Virus record (IMG/VR): IMGVR_UViG_3300036045_000021
Location: 1 to 48,436 of that record
Source of the DNA: a virus
Length of the DNA: 48,436 nt
Strand: one strand, 5' to 3'
Positions 30,775 to 39,129 of this stretch are shown in pieces; the first letter of the stretch is position 1, and every line of letters begins with the position of its first letter. Both the position numbers and the translations under genes were made by a program. The notes beneath the pieces were generated by a model. That model was not told the origin of the DNA, did no database searches, and saw nothing but the letters and a program-made list of their open reading frames with translations.

Positions 30775-32752
30775 CAAGGACGCCCGCGTCCGCCTAAACC
30801 TCAACGCCGGCGGCTTCGTGACGCTGATGCGGCAGCTCGAGAAGCTAGCCGGTGAGCTGGGCGACGAAATCGAGGGCATCGGGACTGCGGCGGACAAGGC
30901 GGACAAGAAGGTCTCGCCACTGGTGGGCACGTGGAAGCGTGGCTTTGGCGCAGCCAAGTCGTCGCTGGCCGAGCTCGGCTCAACCCTCAAGAGCACGCTC
31001 AGTCAAGCAGCGACGCTGGGCGGGGCGCTTTCGTTTGGAGCTGGCGTGCACCGCGCAGCGGAGCTCGTCGATAGCTACAAGGACGTGGCGTTTGCTGTCC
31101 AGCTGAGCACGGGCGAGGCTCACAAGTGGGAGCAGGTTCAAGCAGAGGTCGAGGGAGCGTCGAAGCGCTGGAAGATCGCCAACAGTGAACTAGTCGGCTC
31201 ATACCAGGAGCTGTTTAAGACCACCGAGGACCTCGAGTTCACGCGCGAGGCGCTCGACTCGATCGGTAAGGCGCATCGCGCGACGGGCGCGAGCGTGTCG
31301 TCGCTCACGGCGCTGGCAAACGAGCTCGGTGAGAAGTTTGGGGTGACAGGCGACCGAATCGACGGCGCCATGACGACGCTCATCGGCTCGGTCCCGGGCG
31401 GCAAGGCCGGTCTGGAAGAGCTCGGCGACAAGCTGGGGCTGCTCGGCGCGAGCGCTCGCGCCGTAGGGCTCGAGGGCGAGGAGGGGCTCGGCAAGGTCAT
31501 GTCGATGTTGAACATGGCCGGCGCGACCGGAGGCTCCTTCAAAAAGGAGTTGATGAGCGTCATCAGCTTGCTCGAAACCCTCGGCGACGCGGACCAGGCC
31601 CAAAACATCGAGAAAAAGCTCGGCATCAAGATAACGGACAAGAGCGGAGCAACCCAGGCCAACGCCATCGAGAAAATCCTACAGAAGACCGGCGGTCGGC
31701 ACGAAGAGCTCTCGAAGGTGTTCAGCGGGCCGCTGCTCCGCTTCGTGGGCGAGATGGGCAAAACCTACGAGAAGACCTTCAGCGAGACGGCGGGCTCCGA
31801 GGAGGAGAAGACCAGGGCCGCTACCGAGGCCTTTCGTAAGGCGGTGACGGATGCCGGAAAGGTGAGCCTAACCAGCGCTGACCTGCAAAAGGCAGCGACC
31901 GAGCGCCTCAACGACCCGAAAGCTCGGCTGCAGGAGGCCATGAACACGTTTGAAGCAGCGTTCGCCAAGCCCGAGATGATCAGCGCCATCGAAAAGCTGG
32001 CCGATCTGATGCCGCGCGTTGCCGACGGCGCCGCGAGTCTGGTCGAGTTCATCGCCGACAATCCCCTGGTCGCGGGCGCGGGGTTCGTGGCCGGCAAGGC
32101 CGGCGGATCGGTGGCAGGTTCGGTCGCGGGCGACGCTGGCAAGGCGCTCATCGAGGCGCTCAAGCCAAGAGCCAAGGGCGTGGGCGACAGCATCGCCGGG
32201 GCCGCCTCCCGGCATCCAGGCTGGGCCACGGCGGGCAAAGCGATGGGAGTGGCGGCAGCGGCGGTCGCGGGCTTCGAGATCGGTCGGGCGATAGTCGATT
32301 CACGGCTGGAGACCAAGCAAGCCAATCAGGACAGCGTGATCATGGCGGGCGTCGGGGCGCACACCGCCGCGGCGAGCGGAGACCGCGAAAAAATGCTCAC
32401 GGCGCGCGACAACCTGAAGGCCAGCATCGCCAAGATGAAGCGGGACCAAGGCGGCATCGGTGGCGCCTTCGATACGTTGATGGGCGGGCTGGCGACGTTC
32501 GTGGATCCGAAGTTCGTGGCACCTGAGCAAAAGCAGCTGATGACCGCTCAGGCCGACCTGCGAAAGCTCGAGGATGCGCTCGCCAAGGGCGCCAAGGGCG
32601 GCGAGAAGGCCGGTGACTCGATGACGCGAGCCGCTCAGGCCGCAGAGCGCTTCGCGCAGGCGCTCGATCGCTCGCGACCCGGTGACGCCGGAGGTGGCAA
32701 CAACGGTCTGCCGCCTCCGCCAACTAACCAATCAGGGAGTGCGCCGCGATGA
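30767..32752 (+). CDS. Tail tape measure protein
   Basis: A 661-residue protein. Long Ala/Lys/Glu-rich helical stretches occupy residues ~1-150 and ~200-420, with a hydrophobic Gly/Ala-rich segment at ~420-500 (NPLVAGAGFVAGKAGGSV, MGVAAAAVAGFEIGRA), typical of a tape measure that later forms a channel in the host membrane. A Pro/Gly-rich tail ends the chain. CAGGAG precedes ATG 30767. Length would set a tail of about 100 nm by the usual rule of roughly 0.15 nm per residue, an estimate only. Confidence 0.88.
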   Translation: MADKDARVRLNLNAGGFVTLMRQLEKLAGELGDEIEGIGTAADKADKKVSPLVGTWKRGFGAAKSSLAELGSTLKSTLSQAATLGGALSFGAGVHRAAELVDSYKDVAFAVQLSTGEAHKWEQVQAEVEGASKRWKIANSELVGSYQELFKTTEDLEFTREALDSIGKAHRATGASVSSLTALANELGEKFGVTGDRIDGAMTTLIGSVPGGKAGLEELGDKLGLLGASARAVGLEGEEGLGKVMSMLNMAGATGGSFKKELMSVISLLETLGDADQAQNIEKKLGIKITDKSGATQANAIEKILQKTGGRHEELSKVFSGPLLRFVGEMGKTYEKTFSETAGSEEEKTRAATEAFRKAVTDAGKVSLTSADLQKAATERLNDPKARLQEAMNTFEAAFAKPEMISAIEKLADLMPRVADGAASLVEFIADNPLVAGAGFVAGKAGGSVAGSVAGDAGKALIEALKPRAKGVGDSIAGAASRHPGWATAGKAMGVAAAAVAGFEIGRAIVDSRLETKQANQDSVIMAGVGAHTAAASGDREKMLTARDNLKASIAKMKRDQGGIGGAFDTLMGGLATFVDPKFVAPEQKQLMTAQADLRKLEDALAKGAKGGEKAGDSMTRAAQAAERFAQALDRSRPGDAGGGNNGLPPPPTNQSGSAPR

Positions 32753-33681
32753 GCGACCCCTGGCTCGAACTCGGTCCGACCACCTACCAGGCGGACGGGT
32801 TCACGCAGCTACAGTTTCCAGCGCGTCTAGTCGGCGAGGACGGCGGACTCCGAGTCGTGGAACGCGTGCGCCCGTGGCAGGCGGGCGCGAAGCTGGATGA
32901 GACCGGGGCGATGCCAGATCGCTTCACCATCGAGTCGGTGATTCACAACGACATCATCGAGCAGGGGCTCGAGGGCGTGCCAGTGTGGCCTGGCCTGATT
33001 GAGGACCTCATCGAGCAATTCAAGTCCGGCAAAACGGGCACGCTCAACCTGCCATGGAAGCGAGGCTTGCGCGTCAAGCCGGAGACGTGGAGTCGTCGGG
33101 CCAACGCTGATGAGCACCGCGGTGGCGAGTCGTTCGTCGTGAACTTCAAACAAGACAACGAGGACAATCTCGACCGGGAGGCGTTCGAGCGGGTCAGCGT
33201 AAAGGCGGGGGCGGCTCGCGTGGTGGACGAGGCCATCTTCTCAATGGAATCTGAGGGCATGAGCGCCGATCCGATCGGCGACCTGACCGAGTTGGCAGCC
33301 AACCTCGTTGGGCTCCTGAATACGCCCAGTGACTACGCCCAAGCCATTTTGACGCAAGCACGCAGGCTGCGACGAGCCGGCAAGATTCTGATCGGTGAGT
33401 ACCAGGCCGAGTCCGAAGGGCGCGATCAGATGAACAGCCCGGCGGGCTTCGCTGCTCGGCTCAAGCTGCTCGAGCTGCTCGAGCTGGCCGCGCGCGCCGA
33501 GTCGGACGCCCGCGAGTTCCTACCGCGAACGCGCTCGTATATTGCTCCGAGACGCACCGACATCTGGACCATCGCAACCGAGCTCGGTCAGGACGCTCGC
33601 CAGCTCATGGCCGTAAACAGTGCGGTGGAGGACTTCAGCAACATTGAGCAGGGCACGGCCGTGCAGGTGTTCGCGGAGTGA
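32749..33681 (+). CDS. Mu N-like baseplate/DNA circularisation protein with LysM-like end
   Basis: A 310-residue protein after the tape measure. The start resembles the Mu gpN N-terminal domain (DNA_circ_N): SDPWLELGPTTYQADGFTQLQFPARLVGEDGG, seen as short blocks, then RVVERVRPW and WPGLIEDLIEQFKSG. The C-terminal ~50 residues (TRSYIAPRRTDIWTIATELG, followed by QLMAVNSAVED) have a LysM-like pattern common in baseplate proteins that link tape measure and hub. It overlaps both neighbours by four bases. Confidence 0.8.
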   Translation: MSDPWLELGPTTYQADGFTQLQFPARLVGEDGGLRVVERVRPWQAGAKLDETGAMPDRFTIESVIHNDIIEQGLEGVPVWPGLIEDLIEQFKSGKTGTLNLPWKRGLRVKPETWSRRANADEHRGGESFVVNFKQDNEDNLDREAFERVSVKAGAARVVDEAIFSMESEGMSADPIGDLTELAANLVGLLNTPSDYAQAILTQARRLRRAGKILIGEYQAESEGRDQMNSPAGFAARLKLLELLELAARAESDAREFLPRTRSYIAPRRTDIWTIATELGQDARQLMAVNSAVEDFSNIEQGTAVQVFAE

Positions 33682-34817
33682 CTCGCCTGCGCGATACCGT
33701 CTCGATTGAGAGTCAGCAGGGACCTGGCTTCGCGATCGTCGTGGACAGAGCGACGCAGTACGAGATCACGACGGACCTGACGGCACCCTCCGCGGCTCGC
33801 TTCGAGCTCGGCGACGACGGGACGTGGTCGGTGATCCGTGACGCCCTGGCGATCGGCGCGCGCTTTTCGGTCAGCGTCAACGACCGGCCTCGTGTCACGG
33901 GTCGCCTGCTGACGCGGAACTTGGCCACGTCCGCTGACGGCGGCGCGACCGTGCAGCTTATGGTCCGGACGCTGCTGGCGGACGCCATGTTTTGCGCGGT
34001 AGACGCCAAGATCGGCGTCAAGAACACGAACCTCGAGGCCATCATCCTGGCGGCGTTCAGTCGCATGGGGCTCGGCAAGGCAGACTTCATTCTGCGCGCC
34101 AATCTCGCGCGCGACGTCATCACGGGGCGCTCTAGCCCCGGTACGCCGGCGCTCGAGATCCAAAACATGACCGAGGACGAAGCGCGCCCGCACCCGCCGG
34201 AGAGCGTGTATGCGTTTGTCGAGCGGCACTTGTCACGGTTTGGGCTGCAGATGTGGGACTCCGCAGACGGAAAAATCGTGATCGGGGCGCCGGACGATTC
34301 GCAGCCGCCGCTGTACCTGATGACGTCGCGGCGTGGTCAGGCAGGGCGCAGCAACAATCTGCTATCAGCCGCCAAAACCGAAGACTACGAAGAAGTGCCG
34401 GCAGAGCTGCTCGTCTACGGCGTGGGTGGCGGCAAGGACCAGCAGAAGGCTCGCGTACAGTTTCTGGCCGTGGACGACAAGCTCATCGCGGTGGAACCGA
34501 TACTCGATCGCACCGCGATCATTATCGACGAGAGCCTCAAGACGCAGGCCCAGGCTAGAGCACGCGCCCGACGCGAGATGATGCGGCGCCGCTTGATGGC
34601 CGATTCGTGGGTGCTCGAAACGGATGGGCTCACGTACTGGACCGGTCAGGAGCGGATCCCGTATGCGGTCGATACGGTGGCCGATGTGCGTGTCGACGTC
34701 GCCGGCGGCGCCGTGGGCCCGTACCTGATCTATCAGGTCCGCATGGCAGGCAGCGCCGAGCGCGGGCACACCACGTCTCTCACCTGCTGCGGCAAGGGGA
34801 TCTGGAGGCTCTCGTGA
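33678..34817 (+). CDS. Baseplate hub protein (Mu gpP / P2 gpD-like)
   Basis: A 379-residue protein starting at GTG 33678 (overlapping the previous stop). It shows the order seen in tail hub proteins: an N-terminal strand domain (DTVSIESQQG, VDRATQYEITTDL), an LSRFGLQMWDSADGKIVIG domain, and a C-terminal strand region with TYWTGQERIPYAVDTVADVR. These proteins form the central trimer that supports the spike and closes the tube. The family is the Mu P/gp44 and P2 D type. Confidence 0.82.
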   Translation: MTRLRDTVSIESQQGPGFAIVVDRATQYEITTDLTAPSAARFELGDDGTWSVIRDALAIGARFSVSVNDRPRVTGRLLTRNLATSADGGATVQLMVRTLLADAMFCAVDAKIGVKNTNLEAIILAAFSRMGLGKADFILRANLARDVITGRSSPGTPALEIQNMTEDEARPHPPESVYAFVERHLSRFGLQMWDSADGKIVIGAPDDSQPPLYLMTSRRGQAGRSNNLLSAAKTEDYEEVPAELLVYGVGGGKDQQKARVQFLAVDDKLIAVEPILDRTAIIIDESLKTQAQARARARREMMRRRLMADSWVLETDGLTYWTGQERIPYAVDTVADVRVDVAGGAVGPYLIYQVRMAGSAERGHTTSLTCCGKGIWRLS

Positions 34818-35563
34818 ACGTCTCGCACCTCACGTCCTGGGTACTGTCGTTCGTGCGCGTCGTCGGTAGCACGGTCGTCGGAAAACACTCGGCGGTACTG
34901 GTCGGCGGTGACGGGGCGGTGGGCAGCAATGATGCCGACGATCCCGGGTTCGAATCGGCAGATCCGTTGGGCGAGAAGGTGACGGACGCCGAGCAGTACA
35001 GCGCCCTAGGCCTGGTGTTTCGCCCGCGGCCGCCCGAAACCGTCGCCGGGGACTTGCTCGCCGCCGAGGCGATGGCGGTGCGCACTGGTGGCGGACTCGT
35101 TCCGATCGCGTGGCGTGATCTGCGCCTGAACCGCCGTTTCTCGGCGCCCAAGCCGGGCTCGGTGGCGCTCGTCGGCTACGGTGGAGCGTTCCTGGCCTTT
35201 GACGACACGGTGGCGAATTCCGGCAGCGAGAAGGCATCGAAGACGACACTCTACGTTCCGTACCAGTTCTCAAACGGCGCGCCGACAAAGGCACTCACGA
35301 TCGCGCTCGATCCTGAGCAGGAGTCGATATCCATCATCCACGCGAACGGCGCGGCCGTGGTCCTAGACAAGGACAATCACATCACGATGCGCGCGGACGG
35401 CTCCACCTGGCTGTCGGTAAAGCCGGGCAAGATCGAACTCGTGGCGGCCAGCATCAGCGCCCGCGGGAACGTGGCGCTGGGCGCCAACACCGCGACAGCA
35501 GTCCCGCTGCTGCCGGGAGCCACCTCACAGCCCACCTTCAGCATCTTCTTCTCGCCGGTCTGA
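34814..35563 (+). CDS. Baseplate spike protein (Mu gp45 / P2 gpV-like)
   Basis: A 249-residue protein with an OB-fold-like N-terminal domain (SALGLVFRPRPPETVAGD, APKPGSVALVGYGGAF) and a repeated-strand C-terminal region (IIHANGAAVVLDKDNHITMR, GKIELVAASISARGNVALGA) that resembles the triple-stranded beta-helix of contractile-tail spikes. GTG 34814 is used because it overlaps the hub stop (GTGA) and GGAGG lies 6 bases before it. The needle pierces the outer membrane on contraction. Confidence 0.82.
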   Translation: MNVSHLTSWVLSFVRVVGSTVVGKHSAVLVGGDGAVGSNDADDPGFESADPLGEKVTDAEQYSALGLVFRPRPPETVAGDLLAAEAMAVRTGGGLVPIAWRDLRLNRRFSAPKPGSVALVGYGGAFLAFDDTVANSGSEKASKTTLYVPYQFSNGAPTKALTIALDPEQESISIIHANGAAVVLDKDNHITMRADGSTWLSVKPGKIELVAASISARGNVALGANTATAVPLLPGATSQPTFSIFFSPV

Positions 35564-35778
35564 TGTCGCTCTGCCCGTACCCTTCGCTAGGCTTGGCGCT
35601 GCCGGGGATTCCGTCGCCGGCACTGCCGCCGCTGCCGACCGTGCCGACGCTCCCTTCGCCTCCGGCGCTGCCGGGCCTGCCACCCTTGGGGCTGGCGCTG
35701 CCGGGGATTCCGTCACCGGCTTTGCCGCCACTGCCGACCGTGCCGACGCTCCCTGCTCCTTTCTGCCCACTGGACTAG
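35563..35778 (+). CDS. Small proline-rich repeat protein, possible spike-tip or tail-tip part
   Basis: A 71-residue protein with an internal duplication: LGLALPGIPSPALPPLPTVP is present at residues ~9-28 and again at ~42-61 (33-residue period, DNA near-identical). It starts MSLCPYPS and ends APFCPLD, so a Cys occurs near each end. It overlaps the spike gene (TGATG). Similar short Pro-rich proteins follow spike genes in other contractile phages, and a role as tip or spike accessory is plausible but unproven. Confidence 0.6.
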   Translation: MSLCPYPSLGLALPGIPSPALPPLPTVPTLPSPPALPGLPPLGLALPGIPSPALPPLPTVPTLPAPFCPLD

Positions 35779-35809
35779 AACAGCAGTCAAGCTGGGCGCA
35801 TGGCCAGTA

Positions 35810-35851
35810 GGTAGACGACAGTCAGGGGCACCGCTCCTGCGAGCGTCTACC
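35810..35851. promoter_or_regulatory. Stem-loop between the Pro-rich and gp25-like genes
   Basis: GGTAGACG (35810-35817) and CGTCTACC (35844-35851) form an 8-bp perfect stem with a 26-nt loop. The loop holds a second small stem (CAGG/CCTG at 35823-35826 and 35836-35839). It ends 8 bases before the gp25-like GTG start, which has no visible SD. It may set translation of that gene or mark a processing site. Confidence 0.4.
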
Positions 35852-35859
35852 CTCCCCGG

Positions 35860-36312
35860 GTGTCGCAGCTCATCCCGGCCGCAGGCGTCACGCCAGCAGT
35901 CTTTTTCACGCCGGTGAACTTTCGCACCACGGGAGAGCCTGTCGCGATGCTGGCGGATCCCGTGGACTTCGTGACCGGCGAGCTGCTCTCAATCGAGCGA
36001 GGCTTTGACGCTACCGACGCGGCAGTCATCACGGCGCTCCGCACCTTGCGCGGATCGGGGAGCGCTGTGTCTGGCGTAGGCCATCGCTTCAGGGAAGCAA
36101 AGCTCGTCACCCCGCAGCTCGCAAGCTTCTTTCGTGAGGAGGCGCGCCTCGCTCTCGCGCACCTCACGAGCTCTAGGCAGATCCGCATCGACCTGGTCGA
36201 GACGTTCGCGCAGGGCGACACGGGCGAAGTCCAGGTGCACTACACCAATCTCGCGCGCGGCGAGCAGAGGCTCGTGACGCTGCAGCTCAACCAGCTCCTG
36301 GGGGCCGCCTGA
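35860..36312 (+). CDS. Baseplate wedge protein (gp25/GPW-like)
   Basis: A 150-residue protein with gp25-like features: VAMLADPVDFVTGELLSIER, an internal ITALRTLRGSGSAVSGVGH, REEARLALAHLTSSRQIRID, and a final strand VQVHYTNLARGEQRLVTLQL. The fold begins the wedge that links the sheath to the rest of the baseplate. GTG 35860 is the only good start and lacks an SD; a stem-loop lies just upstream. It overlaps the J-like gene by one base. Confidence 0.82.
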   Translation: MSQLIPAAGVTPAVFFTPVNFRTTGEPVAMLADPVDFVTGELLSIERGFDATDAAVITALRTLRGSGSAVSGVGHRFREAKLVTPQLASFFREEARLALAHLTSSRQIRIDLVETFAQGDTGEVQVHYTNLARGEQRLVTLQLNQLLGAA

Positions 36313-37916
36313 TGGCGCTCACGACTCCTGCTGAACGCGAGTTCCAGCTGCACGCGGCTGGGTTTGTCCGCGACAAGGTCGTCCTGGCGAATTTTCGCGA
36401 GGGCCTCCGGGCGCTCTCCAATCCGGAGACCGGGCAACCGTTCACGGAGGACGAGATTCAGCGCGCGACGCAGCCCGGCTCGCGCTGGTACGTGGGCGCG
36501 CAGGCGATCGATGATTTCGGCCAGGGCGAGCAGCGGCGCGCTTTGTGGTTGGCCGATCAGATCAGGCTAGAGCGAGCGAGCACGAAGTGGCTCGAGGGCT
36601 ACCATGCGCGCCTCTGGGGCGAGGACAAGCTCGCGGCTACTGGCGGCTCGGGCGAGGTCACGGTGCCCGGCGCGAACGGTACGATCGTGCTCGGCTCAGC
36701 CACGCTCGGCGATCCGAGCGCCTACACAGCGCGGGACCCTGCAGGGAACGTGTACCAGGTCCTGCTCACCGAATCGATCCCGTCGAGCGGCACGGCTGAA
36801 GTCGTGGTCACGATGGGCGCGGTCGGTGGCGGGGCTGCAACGAACCTCTCGCCCGGGACCAAACTCACCTGGGTGACGCGAGATCCGAACATGGCCGCGC
36901 AGGCCACGGTCGCGACGCAGTTCGCGGGCGGGACAGACCGTGAGACCGACGCCGAGCATGCCTCGCGGATCGCTGGAATCATCCGGCACCGACCTGGCGG
37001 CGGCAATGACGCTCAGCAGCGGGCATGGGCGCGGGCGAGCTCGAATGCGATCGAGGATGGGTTCGTGTATCCCTGCGCGTTCTACGCCGGGTCTCTGCTG
37101 ATCTCGATTGTCGCGAAGCGGACTGTGCCCGGTCCGATTGGGCGCAAGCCCGACAGTAATACTCTCGCGAACGCGATCGCCTACCTGACGCCGCCGTTGT
37201 CTCCGGTGGCCAACCCACGGTCGTTCGTGCTGGTGACGTCGTGGTCCGAACAGTACGCGGACCTGGTGCTTAGGCTCTCGCTGCAGCGCGGCAGTTCAGG
37301 GGGTTGGCTCGATGCCAGGCCATTCCCTTCCTATCACGCGACGACCCCTCAGGTCGTGTCGCGTGTGAGCGACACGGACTTCAATATCAGTTGTCCGGGA
37401 GATCTCACGCTGCCGGGGCAGCTTTCCGGAGCGACTCTCAGTGGCGCCAGCGCGCCGCGCGTCATGCTCTGGAATCGAGCTGCCTCGCAGTTCGTGAGCT
37501 GCGCTATGACCTCGGTGCAGGACCTTACAGGCTCGGTCTATCGGATACTGCTGGCGGCGCCACCAGCTGGCGGCGTGTCTGTCGGACAGCGAGTGAGCCC
37601 TGCCATGGCGGCCTCGCGGCACGCGATCGTGAGCAGGGCGATCGAGTCGTACTTTGACGAGCTCGGCCCGGGCGAGCTGTTCGATCTGCCGTCGGACGTG
37701 CGCGGCGGGCGCTGTGTGCGATTCGTGAGCGCGATCGAAGAGAAGCCGTTCCGAGCAGGCGCGATCGTCGCCACGCGCGTCATCGAGGCGCTGGGCGGCT
37801 CCGCCGCCGACGGAGCGCTGGCCAGCATTTCGCAGACCGTCCCGACTTACCCGAGTAATCTCATGGCGGGCCCGAACATGCTCGTTTGCGGGCACGTGGG
37901 AGTGTACGAAATCTAA
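36312..37916 (+). CDS. Baseplate J-like protein (Mu gp47)
   Basis: A 534-residue baseplate wedge protein. Features include LWLADQIRLERAS near residue 75, the GGTDRETDAEHASRIAGIIR block typical of the J-family (around residue 205), and a C-terminal ELGPGELFDLPSDVRGGRCV. Between these is a large insertion with strand-rich segments (FVLVTSWSEQYADLVLRLSL), longer than in P2 J. It partners with the gp25-like protein in the wedge. Confidence 0.88.
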   Translation: MALTTPAEREFQLHAAGFVRDKVVLANFREGLRALSNPETGQPFTEDEIQRATQPGSRWYVGAQAIDDFGQGEQRRALWLADQIRLERASTKWLEGYHARLWGEDKLAATGGSGEVTVPGANGTIVLGSATLGDPSAYTARDPAGNVYQVLLTESIPSSGTAEVVVTMGAVGGGAATNLSPGTKLTWVTRDPNMAAQATVATQFAGGTDRETDAEHASRIAGIIRHRPGGGNDAQQRAWARASSNAIEDGFVYPCAFYAGSLLISIVAKRTVPGPIGRKPDSNTLANAIAYLTPPLSPVANPRSFVLVTSWSEQYADLVLRLSLQRGSSGGWLDARPFPSYHATTPQVVSRVSDTDFNISCPGDLTLPGQLSGATLSGASAPRVMLWNRAASQFVSCAMTSVQDLTGSVYRILLAAPPAGGVSVGQRVSPAMAASRHAIVSRAIESYFDELGPGELFDLPSDVRGGRCVRFVSAIEEKPFRAGAIVATRVIEALGGSAADGALASISQTVPTYPSNLMAGPNMLVCGHVGVYEI

Positions 37917-38407
37917 TGGGCTTCCCGACTCGAATTCTGCGCAGCGCACTGGGCCCCAAGTTCCTCGACACGGCTCCGGTAGAGAACCCGGAAACCGATA
38001 TCGGGGCACGGCAGTTCAACCTGGCTTTTCACCAAGTTGCCGGCCTGAACTTGGTTGCCCCACGCGTGTCGCTCGTGGCGCACTACACGGGCGGGCAATT
38101 CGTCATCCAGCATCAGCAGGAGGCCTGGAACACTGAGGGTGCTCAGGCCCGGCCGGTACTGGCCCGCTCAGCAGCGGGCGTCTACACGTACACCTTCGCG
38201 TCGAGCTACCTCGATGAGGATGGGGTGTCGGTCGCGACGGTCCTGCGCGCGCCGCGCATCTCGTGTCACAAGGTCCTCACGGCGTTTGCTGATCGGATCG
38301 ATCCCCTCTCGTGGGTGGATGGCGGAAGCCCGCTCGTGCTCCAGATTCGCCTCTGGAACCAATCGGGTGCCGGCGTCGATGAGCCGTTCTGGCTGGAGGC
38401 GTTGTGA
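37916..38407 (+). CDS. Baseplate/tail protein of unknown type
   Basis: A 163-residue protein. Its ATG overlaps the J stop (TAATG). It is strand-rich: QFNLAFHQVAGLNLVAPRVS, VYTYTFASSYLDEDGVSVAT, then LVLQIRLWNQSG. It lies in the slot between J and the I-like gene, normally empty in Mu, so it may be an additional baseplate piece. No known family recognised. Confidence 0.65.
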   Translation: MGFPTRILRSALGPKFLDTAPVENPETDIGARQFNLAFHQVAGLNLVAPRVSLVAHYTGGQFVIQHQQEAWNTEGAQARPVLARSAAGVYTYTFASSYLDEDGVSVATVLRAPRISCHKVLTAFADRIDPLSWVDGGSPLVLQIRLWNQSGAGVDEPFWLEAL

Positions 38408-39129
38408 TAGGAGCGCTCAACCCTCTGCCGCATCGCGTGGGAGGCGGGCTCACGCCTGCTGCGCGCGCGTACCGCACGCTTCGGCAAGCCGTCGGCACCG
38501 GCGGTAGTGCCTCGAACGAACGAGGCATCGAGGGACTGTGGCGCCGGAGTGAAGCCAAGGGCCTTGCCGCGGCAACCAGTCACACGCGCCGCGCCATCAG
38601 CCAGGCCTTCCCCTATCTGGCGACAGATCTACTGTCGTACTACGAGCGCATTCTCGGTCTGGTGCCGGAGACGGACAGCACGGAAGCGGCTCGTCGCAGT
38701 GAGGTCACGACTCTCTGGACTCGACCGCGAGATGTCACGACAGCAGCGCTGCTGGCTGAGCTACAGAAGATTGATTCGCGGCTCTCTCTCATCGAGACGT
38801 CACACGATCAAGCCGCCTCGGCCCAGTTTGGGCGAGCGTTCGCGGCTCACGACATCTTGCTCGAGGGTCCGGCTTGGGGACTCACCCGGCCGCACGCGCA
38901 CGCGCCTAACTACTCCACCGACATGGTCGTGCGAGTGCTCTTTTCTGTCGGGCACACCGGTCCACTTGTGCCGGGTGAGCTCGTGGTCGTCGAACGAGTA
39001 AGGCGGCTCATGCGCAGCTTGCTCCCGAGCGACACCGACTTCACGATTGCGGCGGACGGCGGCCTGGGCGGTACGCCCGGGCTCTGGCGACTCGGTAGTA
39101 CACCCATCGGATTTGGAGGGCTCGGATAA
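38404..39129 (+). CDS. Tail protein I-like / DUF2313 (Mu gp48)
   Basis: A 241-residue baseplate protein with AFPYLATDLLSYYERILGLV (the family's typical YERILGL stretch), LLAELQKIDSRLS and strand-rich C-terminal HTGPLVPGELVVVERV. GTG 38404 overlaps the previous stop. It links the baseplate to fibres and is followed by tail appendage genes, as expected for P2 I/Mu gp48. Confidence 0.75.
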   Translation: MIGALNPLPHRVGGGLTPAARAYRTLRQAVGTGGSASNERGIEGLWRRSEAKGLAAATSHTRRAISQAFPYLATDLLSYYERILGLVPETDSTEAARRSEVTTLWTRPRDVTTAALLAELQKIDSRLSLIETSHDQAASAQFGRAFAAHDILLEGPAWGLTRPHAHAPNYSTDMVVRVLFSVGHTGPLVPGELVVVERVRRLMRSLLPSDTDFTIAADGGLGGTPGLWRLGSTPIGFGGLG

